Assembly: GCA_002376715.1 (NCBI GenBank)
Contig: DFOK01000115.1
Location: 1 to 29,902, forward strand
Direction: 5' to 3'
DNA: 29,902 nt
Source: Bacteroidales bacterium UBA3543
GTDB taxonomy: Bacteria; Bacteroidota; Bacteroidia; Bacteroidales; UBA932
Shown: one piece after another, positions 9,602 to 17,110 of the stretch
Position numbering within the stretch: position 1 is the first letter of the stretch
Layout of the letters: the number at the start of each line of letters is the position of its first letter
Program-made: the position numbers and the translations under genes
Notes under the pieces: generated by a model
Seen by the model: only the letters and a program-made list of their open reading frames with translations
What the model was told of the DNA's origin: nothing
The model's database searches: none

Positions 9602-10945
9602 TTATTGTTCTAAATAACTTATACCACCGTAGTAATCCACTACGCTTTTCTTAATGTAAAATTTAAGGAGTGCATCCAATCTGCTTGTCTTTGCGTTGAG
9701 CCAATTGTCCGATGCTTTTTGAAAGTCGATCGTAGAGATGAGGCCTTGTTCAAACTTTCTGACATTCAGGCGATAAGCTTCTTCCTGTAGTCTTGCCATA
9801 CAGTCGGCTTGTTCATAGGCAGCATAGGTTCCATCTCTGTCCTTAACGGCTCTTATCACTTCCGTCTCAACATCGCGTAGTTTCTGTTCGTATTGAACGG
9901 TTGCTTTGCTGTATGCGTTCTTTTTCTTTCTGATATTGGAAAAAGTAGAGAGTCTGTCAAAAATAGGAAACGTCAAAGAAAGTTGTATATATTGATTTGC
10001 GTTGTTCCGAAATTGGGTTTCAAATGGAAGCGGAATGTAATCTTTCTGACGCGGATATGTATAATAACTTGTAGCCCAACCGCCCTGAAGCGAAAGTTTG
10101 GGAGAAAATGCCCATTTAGCGGTGCTATAATCTCGCTTTGCATTTTCCATTGCACCTCTTGCTATAGCTATTGAGGGAAGGGAATGAATAGCATAATCCA
10201 CCAGTTCTTCAGTTTCCTCCTCCACAATTAGAGTCCGTACATTTTCGGGAATAACCATTGAGGCATCGACAACCAATTCCTCATCCAGAGGCCAAAACAT
10301 CAGATCTTTAAGCTTTAAAAGTGCATCTTCATATTGATTCCGGGCCATTACGAGCTTATACTCCCTGTCATAAAGCTCCGCCTCCATCTCAATGACATCC
10401 GAATAGCTCTTTTGTCCCAATTCTTCTTGTTTTTTTGCGAGTTTTAAGGAACCTTGTGCCGTTTTCACCTGACTCTCCAATAGCTCTGCGAGCTGGCCGA
10501 AATAAACCACATTATAATAGGCCTCCATAGTTGCCAGACAGACCTCATCTTTAATCAAAGTCTCCTGATCTCTTCCCATTTTTAGGGCAGTTTTGCTGAT
10601 TTTCGCATTATTCACGGAAGCAAAACCGTTGAAGAGGGTAATGCCTCCGGAAACGGAGTAAACATTGTTAAACGAGGTGGTCGAGACATAAGTGTTGGTC
10701 TCGGGGTCAACGGAACGGCCAAAATTGGAATAGGCATAAGTACCGGCCGAGACTTGTGGAGTGAACATATTTAATATTGCATCTCTACGGGCAACCCTCG
10801 CATCATCCACCTCCGCTTGTTGAATTTTAACCCTGGAGGAGTTTTCCACAGCATAGTTCATACAATCTCTCAGCGTCAGAACATCTTGCGCATAGAGGAA
10901 TCCTGAACTTAGAATTGCTGCAACTGTAATTATTATTCTTTTCAT
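9602..10945 (-). CDS. TolC-family outer membrane efflux protein
   Basis: 447 residues from the chosen start. It has a clear Sec signal peptide (residues 1-19, ending FLYA before QDVLTL), followed by two outer-membrane-factor repeats rich in alpha-helix with family motifs (LRDCMNYAVENS near the start; RKFEQGLISTIDFQKA near the end). The frame stays open up to 11053, but I choose the ATG at 10943-10945 because the signal peptide begins there and because the sigma-54 promoter lies inside the longer frame. It is the first gene of the efflux operon, probably forming the exit duct for the HlyD-like adaptor and the FtsX permeases. Confidence 0.93.
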   Translation of the reverse strand: MKRIIITVAAILSSGFLYAQDVLTLRDCMNYAVENSSRVKIQQAEVDDARVARRDAILNMFTPQVSAGTYAYSNFGRSVDPETNTYVSTTSFNNVYSVSGGITLFNGFASVNNAKISKTALKMGRDQETLIKDEVCLATMEAYYNVVYFGQLAELLESQVKTAQGSLKLAKKQEELGQKSYSDVIEMEAELYDREYKLVMARNQYEDALLKLKDLMFWPLDEELVVDASMVIPENVRTLIVEEETEELVDYAIHSLPSIAIARGAMENAKRDYSTAKWAFSPKLSLQGGWATSYYTYPRQKDYIPLPFETQFRNNANQYIQLSLTFPIFDRLSTFSNIRKKKNAYSKATVQYEQKLRDVETEVIRAVKDRDGTYAAYEQADCMARLQEEAYRLNVRKFEQGLISTIDFQKASDNWLNAKTSRLDALLKFYIKKSVVDYYGGISYLEQ

Positions 10946-10990
10946 TGTTATAAAATTTTCTTTTACAATTTTCATTTCACCTAAAATGAA

Positions 10991-11006
10991 AGCACCCACC
11001 GTGCCA
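10991..11006 (-). promoter_or_regulatory. Sigma-54 (-24/-12) promoter of the efflux operon
   Basis: The minus strand reads TGGCACGGTGGGTGCT. Compared with consensus TGGCACG-N4-TTGCW, all seven bases of the -24 element match and the -12 element matches except its first T. The invariant GG and GC have exactly the required 10-base separation. Predicted transcription start is near 10980, giving a leader of about 35 bases before the tolC-like ATG. The NtrC-type activator in the same gene set supports its use. Confidence 0.8.
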
Positions 11007-11061
11007 CGACCATTAAAGTCTTGATAAACAGCGTTTTGTGATTTTTTCGCCAAAATTCAAG

Positions 11062-11089
11062 TGTAAAGAAACTTTACAGAAGTGTAAAG
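11062..11089. promoter_or_regulatory. Candidate upstream activating sequence for the NtrC-type regulator
   Basis: TGTAAAG (11062-11068), three bases, CTTTACA (11072-11078): a perfect inverted repeat, followed by another TGTAAAG at 11083-11089. These lie about 82-109 bases upstream of the start predicted for the sigma-54 promoter, the usual place for dimer sites of sigma-54 activators. Assignment to this regulator is inference. Confidence 0.6.
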
Positions 11090-11111
11090 GGAGTGGACAG
11101 AAATGGAAACA

Positions 11112-11137
11112 AAAAGTTTCAAGATATTGAAACTTTT
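11112..11137. promoter_or_regulatory. Palindromic operator of the HigA-like gene
   Basis: A perfect 11-base inverted repeat, AAAAGTTTCAA / TTGAAACTTTT, with a 4-base centre (GATA). It ends three bases before the -7 box, so it covers the space between -33 and -7. This is the expected position for autorepression by an Xre-type antitoxin. Confidence 0.7.
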
Positions 11138-11140
11138 CTC

Positions 11141-11148
11141 TATCTTTG
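11141..11148 (+). promoter_or_regulatory. -7 box of the HigA-like antitoxin gene
   Basis: TATCTTTG matches TAnnTTTG; TTTC at 11117-11120 lies 20 bases upstream as a weak -33 element. The palindromic operator occupies the spacer. Confidence 0.65.
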
Positions 11149-11153
11149 CACCC

Positions 11154-11243
11154 AAGGATCAAGAAGAGAAAGAGATAGCTAAAGCATTAAGAATCAAGGA
11201 GGAATATTATGAATACAAAAGAGAACATGATACAGGATTATGA
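11154..11243 (+). pseudogene. Apparent C-terminal stub of a HigB/RelE-type toxin
   Basis: Frame from 11154 reads KDQEEKEIAKALRIKEEYY and a few more residues to a TGA at 11241-11243, overlapping the antitoxin start. A tail of the form E-I-x-x-A-x-x-x-(K/R)-x-x-Y is, from memory, typical of the end of HigB/RelE toxins encoded just before HigA-like antitoxins. There is no start codon and no room for the catalytic part: the promoter lies directly upstream. I infer an internal deletion joined the promoter to the last codons of the toxin. The match is short, so this remains tentative. Confidence 0.4.
11196..11202 (+). promoter_or_regulatory. Strong Shine-Dalgarno site of the antitoxin gene
   Basis: AAGGAGG six bases before the ATG at 11209. 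Such a complete site is unusual among the genes here, which mostly lack one. It supports this start and suggests high antitoxin translation. Confidence 0.65.
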
Positions 11244-11514
11244 TGTAGTTCTTGATAACCTCTATGGAAAAGAGGGGACACCGGAACGCAATAAGTTTGA
11301 AGAAAATGCCTATGCTTATTATTCCGGCCAAATCTTGCGAGATGCAAGAAAAGAGGCAAAAGTCACTCAAGCAGAACTGGCAAAGCGCTCTAATACTTCT
11401 AAATCATATATTTCCAGAATTGAAAATGGGACGATTAATCCGAGTGTTGGAGTATTTTACAAGTTGATAGCAGCGCTTGGATTGAATGTTGAGATCGTTA
11501 AAACAATTTCATAA
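11209..11514 (+). CDS. HigA-like antitoxin / Xre-family transcriptional regulator
   Basis: 101-residue DNA-binding protein. The N-terminal part (residues 1-40, with GTPERNKFEENAYAYY) is the arm seen in HigA antitoxins paired with HigB/RelE toxins. The Xre helix-turn-helix follows (about 42-97: ARKEAKVTQAELAKRSNTSKS, then YISRIENGTINPS). Normally the toxin gene is just upstream and both are repressed through a palindrome. Here the palindrome (11112-11137) and promoter are kept, but only a possible toxin stub (11154-11243) remains, so this looks like an orphan antitoxin that probably represses itself. Retention could protect against related toxins elsewhere in the genome; this is inference. Confidence 0.88.
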   Translation: MNTKENMIQDYDVVLDNLYGKEGTPERNKFEENAYAYYSGQILRDARKEAKVTQAELAKRSNTSKSYISRIENGTINPSVGVFYKLIAALGLNVEIVKTIS

Positions 11515-11531
11515 TTCAAAAATGAATAGTA

Positions 11532-11660
11532 GGCAAACAGGGCATCATGATCATGGAAAGCCTCAAAGTACTGAACAAAGAAGGCATGACCATCATCCAG
11601 TAAACCCATAACGACATATTTGCCACCTACGGCGACGGCATCATCCAACTGGAAGACTAA
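11532..11660 (+). pseudogene. Decayed fragment of a MacB/LolD-type ABC ATPase
   Basis: The frame from 11532 reads GKQGIMIMESLKVLNKEGM, then TIIQ, a TAA stop in frame, then THNDIFATYGDGIIQLED and TAA. This matches the end of MacB/LolD ATPases: the segment after the D-loop (G-K-x-I-M-x-L-L-x-x-L-N-x-E-G-T-T-I), the switch-His motif THxD and the final ADRII-x-L-x-D. Walker A, signature and Walker B are absent. It differs from the intact ATPase at 5233-5913, so it is a relic of a different ABC gene, not a copy. Confidence 0.7.
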
Positions 11661-11693
11661 ATAATACAGTAAAACCTTGCTAATAGAAGAGAA

Positions 11694-12977
11694 CTAATCT
11701 TTTAATGTTCCTATTGGAACTACATATATTCCATCTTCAGGGCGGCGGTAGGCATGCTCGCTTGTTGCAGTCAATATCATCTTAAATGCCGGAGCTTTCA
11801 TATGTGTGGTGTCAATCTGCTCAGTTAATGTATTAAGTGTTTCCACCCCCTTATTAATAAGTGACTCACCACCAAGTTTTATTTCTATCAGTCCATATTG
11901 CCCATTACGAAGGTGCACTACGGCATCACATTCTAATTTATTTTTATCACGATAGTGGTAAACCTTGCCGTTTAAGGCTTCGGCAAATACACGTAAATCT
12001 CTCACACACATCGTCTCAAAGAACAAACCCATTGTATTTAAATCGTCCAACAGATCGGCAGGCCCCAAGCCCAATGCAGCTGTTGCAATAGAAGGATCCA
12101 CAAAAAAGCGAGTGTCGGCCGTACGAATAGCAGTCTTCGAACGAAGATTAGGATTCCATGCCGGCATATCTTCAACAACAAATATTTTCCTCAACGCTTC
12201 GAGGTAAGAATTAATGGTATCTTCGCTAAGCGTTTGCGTATCATTATGACTCAAATCTTCCTTCAATGTGGCGATCGAAGCCTGTGTCCCTTGATGACGA
12301 GCATAGGCTCTCATCAAACGCCGAACTCGCTCTGATGCTCTTTTAACTCCGTCCACTTTGGTTATATCTTCTTTAGTTACTGCGTCATAATAGTCAAATG
12401 CTTGTTCCAGTGCTGCATCTTCCGGCAAGCCTATAGCCATTGGCCAACCTCCGCGACAAATCAAAAAAGCTATATCCTGCAAGCTCAATTCGTTTTTCTC
12501 CAATATCTTTTCAGGAGCAGTAAACAAATGCCTCAGACTTACAGAGCCGTTTGATTCTCCGGATTCAAACAAAGTCATAGGGCGCATCATAAGCCAGGCA
12601 AAGCGGCCTGCGCCTGAGTGCTTAATCTCCTTCTCCCCATCTTTATCGGGGACAGCCGAGCCTGTCAAAATAAACTGCCCCATCTTGCGACGACTGTCAA
12701 TAGTATACCTCACTGCATCCCAAAGTTTAGGAACCGTTTGCCACTCGTCAATAAGCATCGGAGTATCTCCTGACAATGCTGCGTCCATATCTATCTCCAA
12801 CAAACTCTTGAAGTGCTCTTTCACATCAGTCCTGGCCAACATTACTTTACTGGCAGCAATCTCCTCGGCTGTTGTGGTTTTTCCGCACCATTTGGGGCCC
12901 TCAATAAGCACGGCCCCCTTGGATTGCAGCTTCTTAGCCAACATGCCATCCATTATTCTACGTCTGTAAATATCCAT
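11694..12977 (-). CDS. AAA ATPase with C-terminal DUF4143-type nuclease-like domain
   Basis: 427 residues from the chosen ATG. The N-terminal AAA_14-type domain has Walker A GPKWCGKTT at 27-35 and Walker B MLIDEWQ around Asp77; the sensor-like segment FILTGSAVP follows. The C-terminal DUF4143-type region ends with a restriction-endonuclease-like pattern (LECDAVVHLRNGQYGLIEIK). The frame extends upstream to 13094, but that part translates the 23-bp repeats and precedes the -7 box, so the ATG at 12975-12977 is preferred. These ATPases are common in Bacteroidota and their role is unknown; links with toxin-antitoxin-like or mobile functions have been suggested. A second, divergent member lies at 14856-16022. 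Confidence 0.88.
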   Translation of the reverse strand: MDIYRRRIMDGMLAKKLQSKGAVLIEGPKWCGKTTTAEEIAASKVMLARTDVKEHFKSLLEIDMDAALSGDTPMLIDEWQTVPKLWDAVRYTIDSRRKMGQFILTGSAVPDKDGEKEIKHSGAGRFAWLMMRPMTLFESGESNGSVSLRHLFTAPEKILEKNELSLQDIAFLICRGGWPMAIGLPEDAALEQAFDYYDAVTKEDITKVDGVKRASERVRRLMRAYARHQGTQASIATLKEDLSHNDTQTLSEDTINSYLEALRKIFVVEDMPAWNPNLRSKTAIRTADTRFFVDPSIATAALGLGPADLLDDLNTMGLFFETMCVRDLRVFAEALNGKVYHYRDKNKLECDAVVHLRNGQYGLIEIKLGGESLINKGVETLNTLTEQIDTTHMKAPAFKMILTATSEHAYRRPEDGIYVVPIGTLKD

Positions 12978-12997
12978 AATTATTAGTTTTACTAACG

Positions 12998-13005
12998 CAA
13001 AGATA
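12998..13005 (-). promoter_or_regulatory. -7 box of the first DUF4143 ATPase gene
   Basis: Minus strand TATCTTTG, 20 bases before the ATG at 12977. It lies within the longer open frame and so argues for the shorter protein. Confidence 0.55.
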
Positions 13006-13023
13006 ACTACATTTTTCAATTTT

Positions 13024-13092
13024 CGGTTATTTGGCTCGAAATTTTTCGGCAATTTGGCTGCGAATCGTCCGGCAATTTGGCGCCCATTGTAC
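13024..13092. repeat. Three tandem 23-bp repeats
   Basis: Three degenerate copies start at 13024, 13047 and 13070. Each begins CGG(T/C)(T/A)ATTTGGC; copies 2 and 3 share the first 12 bases exactly, and copies 1 and 2 keep a CGAA in the second half. The array lies between the two divergent genes, upstream of the ATPase promoter. Function unknown. Confidence 0.7.
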
Positions 13093-13180
13093 AAAAAAAT
13101 GAGAGCGGCATGTGAGAGCAGTACAGCATATGTAACCGAACTCTTTTCTCCATATATTCGTTTAACTGCTCAAAATTTAG

Positions 13181-13188
13181 TATCTTTA
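13181..13188 (+). promoter_or_regulatory. -7 box of the GNAT-nitrilase gene
   Basis: TATCTTTA, one mismatch from TAnnTTTG, 26 bases before the ATG at 13215. Confidence 0.5.
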
Positions 13189-13214
13189 AAGAATTTACTA
13201 AAAAATTAAAAAAT

Positions 13215-14738
13215 ATGGATTTGAGTAATATTGAGAACATTGAACTAAGTTATTTGAGTATTGAGGATTATGATGAGTTGAAGGAGATTATGATTCAGGT
13301 TTATTCGGATGAGCCGGGTGGGTATTGGAGTAAACCTTATATTCAGAAACTCATAAACATTTTCCCGGAAGGCCAAATAGTTATCAAAGTAAATGGGAAG
13401 TTGGCGGGATGTGCGCTTTCCATCATAGTGGATTATAAAAAACTTGGCAACAAACATACATACAAACAAGTTATAGGTGATTATTTTAGTGCTCATAACC
13501 CTAAAGGTGATGTGCTCTACGGTATCGAGGTCTTTGTAAGCAAAGAGTTCAGGGGATTAAGACTGGGCAGACGTATGTATGACTACCGCAAGGATCTTTG
13601 CGAACGTCTTAATCTGAAATCAATCATCTTCGGTGGTCGCATGCCCAATTATCATCTCTATGCCGATCAATATACCCCACGCGAATATATAAGACGAGTG
13701 CGCTTGAAAGAGATAGATGATCCGGTTTTGAATTTCCAGATTTCAAACAATTTCCAGCCGCTTCGAGTGATGCGCGGATATTTGCGGGGCGATGAGAAGA
13801 GCAACGAATATGCAGTATTGATGCGCTGGGACAATATCTATTATGAAGAACCGACCGATGAAGCTACCATCGCCAAGAAGATTGTGCGCCTCGGATTGAT
13901 CCAGTGGCAAATGCGCTCATACGCAAATTTGGGTGATATGATGCAGCAAGCAGAGTTTTTTATAGATGCCGTCTCCGGCTATCACTCCGATTTTGCGCTA
14001 TTCCCGGAATTTTTCAATGCTCCGCTTATGGCTCAATACAACCATCTTTCTGAGCCGAATGCTATTCGTGAGCTGGCCAAATATACAGATGAGATAGTCA
14101 ACAATATGTCGGAGTTGGCTATTTCCTACAACATAAATATCATAACCGGCAGTATGCCGGAAATGCGCGACAATTTGCTTTATAACGTAGGATATCTTTG
14201 TCGTCGGGACGGTACCCGCGAGAAATATGAGAAGCTCCACGTTACTCCGGATGAAGCGCGTGTGTGGGGTATGCAGGGTGGCGACGTCGTGAAAACTTTC
14301 GATACCGACTGCGGGAAAATAGGCATACTCATATGCTATGATGTGGAATTTCCGGAACTATCGCGTTTACTGGCTGATGAAGGGATGCAAATCCTATTCG
14401 TACCCTTCCTTACCGATACACAAAACGGTTATTCGCGTGTAAGGAATTGTGCTCAGGCAAGAGCTATTGAGAATGAATGTTTCGTTGCCATTGCGGGATG
14501 TGTGGGTAATTTGCCGAAGGTGCACAATATGGATATACAGTATGGACAGGCGATGGTCTTTACGCCGTGCGATTTCGCATTCCCCACTAACGGAATCAAG
14601 GCAGAAGCTACGCCAAATACCGAAATGATATTGATTGTCGACGTAGATTTGGATTTACTCAACGAGCTCAATCAATTCGGAAGTGTGAGGAACCTACGCG
14701 ACAGGCGCAAGGATCTTTATAGTTTGACGAGGAAATAA
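13215..14738 (+). CDS. Fusion of GNAT acetyltransferase and carbon-nitrogen hydrolase (nitrilase superfamily)
   Basis: 507-residue two-domain enzyme. The N-terminal half (about 8-205) is a GNAT acetyltransferase domain with the acetyl-CoA loop region FVSKEFRGLRLGRRMYD. The C-terminal half (about 225-505) is a nitrilase/amidase domain with the complete catalytic triad: Glu265 in FPEFF, Lys340 in YEKLHVTPDE and Cys374 in ILICYDVEFPEL. This fusion is a known conserved family in bacteria, but its substrate is not established; an amidohydrolase plus N-acyl transfer on a small amine or amide is plausible. It is encoded alone from its own promoter. Nothing looks broken and length is as expected. Confidence 0.93.
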   Translation: MDLSNIENIELSYLSIEDYDELKEIMIQVYSDEPGGYWSKPYIQKLINIFPEGQIVIKVNGKLAGCALSIIVDYKKLGNKHTYKQVIGDYFSAHNPKGDVLYGIEVFVSKEFRGLRLGRRMYDYRKDLCERLNLKSIIFGGRMPNYHLYADQYTPREYIRRVRLKEIDDPVLNFQISNNFQPLRVMRGYLRGDEKSNEYAVLMRWDNIYYEEPTDEATIAKKIVRLGLIQWQMRSYANLGDMMQQAEFFIDAVSGYHSDFALFPEFFNAPLMAQYNHLSEPNAIRELAKYTDEIVNNMSELAISYNINIITGSMPEMRDNLLYNVGYLCRRDGTREKYEKLHVTPDEARVWGMQGGDVVKTFDTDCGKIGILICYDVEFPELSRLLADEGMQILFVPFLTDTQNGYSRVRNCAQARAIENECFVAIAGCVGNLPKVHNMDIQYGQAMVFTPCDFAFPTNGIKAEATPNTEMILIVDVDLDLLNELNQFGSVRNLRDRRKDLYSLTRK

Positions 14739-14756
14739 CAAATGACCAGAGCAACT

Positions 14757-14793
14757 TTATGTAATTTTGCAGTTGCACTGCAAATTTGCATAA
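14757..14793. repeat. 37-bp palindromic repeat, copy 1
   Basis: A near-perfect palindrome beginning TTATGTAATTTTGCAG and ending TGCATAA. It contains a -7-like box TAATTTTG at 14762-14769. It starts 18 bases after the GNAT-nitrilase stop codon. Copy 2 follows 61 bases further on. Confidence 0.85.
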
Positions 14794-14817
14794 ATTTTGT
14801 TTTGAATTGTAGGATAT

Positions 14818-14854
14818 TTATGTAATTTTGCAGTTGTACTTCAAATTTACATAA
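14818..14854. repeat. 37-bp palindromic repeat, copy 2 (promoter/operator)
   Basis: Same repeat with three base changes from copy 1 (positions 20, 24 and 32 of the unit), ending one base before the ATG of the second DUF4143 ATPase. It carries the -7 box TAATTTTG in its left arm and should span the transcription start, so it could serve as promoter and operator or form a hairpin at the mRNA 5' end. Confidence 0.85.
14823..14830 (+). promoter_or_regulatory. -7 box of the second DUF4143 ATPase gene
   Basis: TAATTTTG matches TAnnTTTG and lies 25 bases before the ATG at 14856, inside palindrome copy 2. Confidence 0.6.
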
Positions 14855-14855
14855 A

Positions 14856-16022
14856 ATGGATAAAGAATTTATTACAAGAGATATTTCAGCCGTAATGCTG
14901 GAAATGTATAAATATTTTCCGGTACTAACGATGACAGGTCCTCGTCAATCGGGAAAAACGACGCTATTGCGCAAGGTATTTAAGGATCTCCCTTACTATT
15001 CCCTTGAAAATTTGGATATACGTCATTTTGCTTTAAATGACCCTGTTGGTTTTCTCAACCAACATCCGGAAGGTATGATATTGGACGAAGCGCAAAATAC
15101 ACCGGATTTACTCTCCTACATACAAGGTTTAGTAGATCAAAATCCGGAAAAACGTTTTGTGCTTTCAGGTAGCTCTCAATTTTCAGTTATCATAAAGATT
15201 ACTCAATCGCTTGCAGGTCGTACAGGCATTTTGGAGTTAATGCCTCTTTCATACAACGAAATAAAATCAAAAGCAGACAATAAATCTATAGACGAGGTCC
15301 TATTAACCGGCTTCTACCCCGCCTTATACTCCGGTAAGAACATCCCGAGTTTATTTTACCCTTCCTATGTAAAAACTTACCTGGAAAGAGATGTGCGTGA
15401 TTTGCTACAAATAAAAGATATAATGCAATTTCAAACATTTCTTAAACTTTGCGCCGGTCGTATAGGTAGTTTATTCAACGCTTCAGAATTGTCCGGAGAG
15501 GTTGGAGTGTCGGTAAATACAATTAAATCTTGGCTTTCTGTTTTACAGGCATCATATATCATCAAGCTGCTCCCTCCTTTTTATGAAAACATCAGTAAAA
15601 GATTGACTAAAACGCCCAAACTCTATTTTTACGATACGGGACTGGCTTGCTATCTCTTAGATATAGAAACGGAGCAGCAATTATCAAGAGATAAAATGCG
15701 GGGGCATTTATTTGAAAACTTCGTTATTATGGAGGCCTTAAAAGAGCGATACAATCACGGAAAAAAGAGTAATCTTTTTTTCTATCGTGATAGCAATGAC
15801 GTCGAAGTGGATTTATTGCTCAAAAAAGGCAATGAATATTGTGCCATTGAGATCAAATCGTCCCAAACCTACCATCCCGACTTTGAGGCCGGCATCAAAT
15901 CCCTTGGCAAGGTATTAAACAATAGACTTACCGATAAAGCAGTCATTTACGCCGGAGACTTCGAAAATGATACCGCAGAAATTCAACTGTTGAATTATAA
16001 AAATATGGGGCGACTTTTTTAA
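14856..16022 (+). CDS. AAA ATPase with DUF4143 domain (second copy)
   Basis: 388-residue protein. The AAA_14-type domain has Walker A GPRQSGKTT at 28-36, Walker B MILDEAQ around Asp77 and the sensor segment FVLSGSSQFS. A winged-helix-like middle part (SGEVGVSVNTIKSWLSVLQ) and a C-terminal DUF4143/PD-(D/E)XK-like segment follow (DVEVDLLLKKGNEYCAIEIK). The acidic Asp and the E-I-K triad are present, so the nuclease-like fold may be active. It differs clearly from the ATPase at 11694-12977. The gene starts one base after a 37-bp palindrome and its stop overlaps the convergent urea transporter by four bases. The cellular role of the family is unknown. Confidence 0.9.
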   Translation: MDKEFITRDISAVMLEMYKYFPVLTMTGPRQSGKTTLLRKVFKDLPYYSLENLDIRHFALNDPVGFLNQHPEGMILDEAQNTPDLLSYIQGLVDQNPEKRFVLSGSSQFSVIIKITQSLAGRTGILELMPLSYNEIKSKADNKSIDEVLLTGFYPALYSGKNIPSLFYPSYVKTYLERDVRDLLQIKDIMQFQTFLKLCAGRIGSLFNASELSGEVGVSVNTIKSWLSVLQASYIIKLLPPFYENISKRLTKTPKLYFYDTGLACYLLDIETEQQLSRDKMRGHLFENFVIMEALKERYNHGKKSNLFFYRDSNDVEVDLLLKKGNEYCAIEIKSSQTYHPDFEAGIKSLGKVLNNRLTDKAVIYAGDFENDTAEIQLLNYKNMGRLF

Positions 16023-16924
16023 GAGATATTGCCTCTTTTTATTCGGGGAGCTAACTTATTTTTCAGAAGCAGCGTAATCCAGGTGGCCAAAACGAATGGG
16101 AATGTGAGTTTTGGAATGCCCGTTTTGAGCATCAACAGACTGATGGCTAAGGCCAAAACAATCGAAATCAAGATCCACAAGCCGTCCCGCACTTTCGGGC
16201 CGGCAAATACAATTGCACATAAAACCGCATTGAATCCATAAAGTCCGAGGTTGATTTCACTAAGCGGCACGGAGAGATAAAATGCCAAAATAGCCGAGAC
16301 AACGGCTGCCGCAAGGCCATAGAGAGCCGCAATAGGCGAACTGATAAAAACTGCTATGAAGAACAACAAACCCGCGAGGAATTTTTCCTGAAAAATCACC
16401 TGTCCGAAACTTTTGAATCCATCGGTCAATGAGTCGCTTGCTTGCGCAACAGCCGGTGTGGAGATAGCAAGCATATCGCCGCAAAACTTATTGCAAATCA
16501 GGAGTATCAGCCAAGTCACCACAACAAAGGGAAAGGTGTATGCGGGAAAATTGCGTTTTATAAAAAAATGTTGCAACATCGCAGCTGCCACTGCACCCAA
16601 AATCACAAACAACCAAGCCCAAATCACCGGCTTCACAAACAGCATCACCGCTACACCCACCAAAGCGGCGCTGAATCCGTAGAGTCCCTGTTCAATTTCT
16701 GATTTGTCGTATTTGAACAGATATGCCGTAGCCGTTCCGCAAATCGTGGCCAAAAGTGCCGCCAGTCCCATTGTGTAGGAACCGTAAAATATTCCGATTA
16801 GAAACAGCAAGCCTGTAATGCTATTTTCTTGAAGCATTATCTGTCCAAGCCCTTTCAGAATTGTTGAAATAAAAGATGCTGTTTTGCAGTTGGAGAGGCG
16901 CGTAGTGCAGTATTGTCGTGTCAT
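16019..16924 (-). CDS. Urea transporter (UT family)
   Basis: 301-residue integral membrane protein with about ten hydrophobic helices arranged as two homologous halves. Each half begins with a G-Q-(I/V)-(M/I)-(L/F)-Q-E type segment (LGQIMLQENSITGLLFLIGI; FGQVIFQEKFLAGLLFFIAV) and includes an E-I-x-x-G-L-Y-G-F/F-N-A motif and a (A/L)-(Y/T)-(T)-F-P-F-V segment, the internal repeat typical of bacterial urea channels. It carries passive urea flow across the inner membrane. No urease genes are visible, so the purpose here, such as nitrogen supply, is inferred. The ATG at 16924 is kept because a -7 box lies about 60 bases upstream. Confidence 0.9.
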   Translation of the reverse strand: MTRQYCTTRLSNCKTASFISTILKGLGQIMLQENSITGLLFLIGIFYGSYTMGLAALLATICGTATAYLFKYDKSEIEQGLYGFSAALVGVAVMLFVKPVIWAWLFVILGAVAAAMLQHFFIKRNFPAYTFPFVVVTWLILLICNKFCGDMLAISTPAVAQASDSLTDGFKSFGQVIFQEKFLAGLLFFIAVFISSPIAALYGLAAAVVSAILAFYLSVPLSEINLGLYGFNAVLCAIVFAGPKVRDGLWILISIVLALAISLLMLKTGIPKLTFPFVLATWITLLLKNKLAPRIKRGNIS

Positions 16925-16984
16925 TCTATTGGTGTTTCAGTAATCGGATTTACTATTCTGTCCGTGCTTCAAATATTATGGATG

Positions 16985-16992
16985 CAAATATA
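16985..16992 (-). promoter_or_regulatory. -7 box of the urea transporter gene
   Basis: Minus strand TATATTTG, about 60 bases before the ATG at 16924. Confidence 0.45.
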
Positions 16993-17110
16993 AAACTCTA
17001 TTCACAATAATGAAGGAAGTTAAAGAAAATATGACAATTGACGTAATACAAGGATTATGTCAGTTTTGACTTTTTAATGACCGGAATTTTGCCGCACCCG
17101 AATGGGTAAA

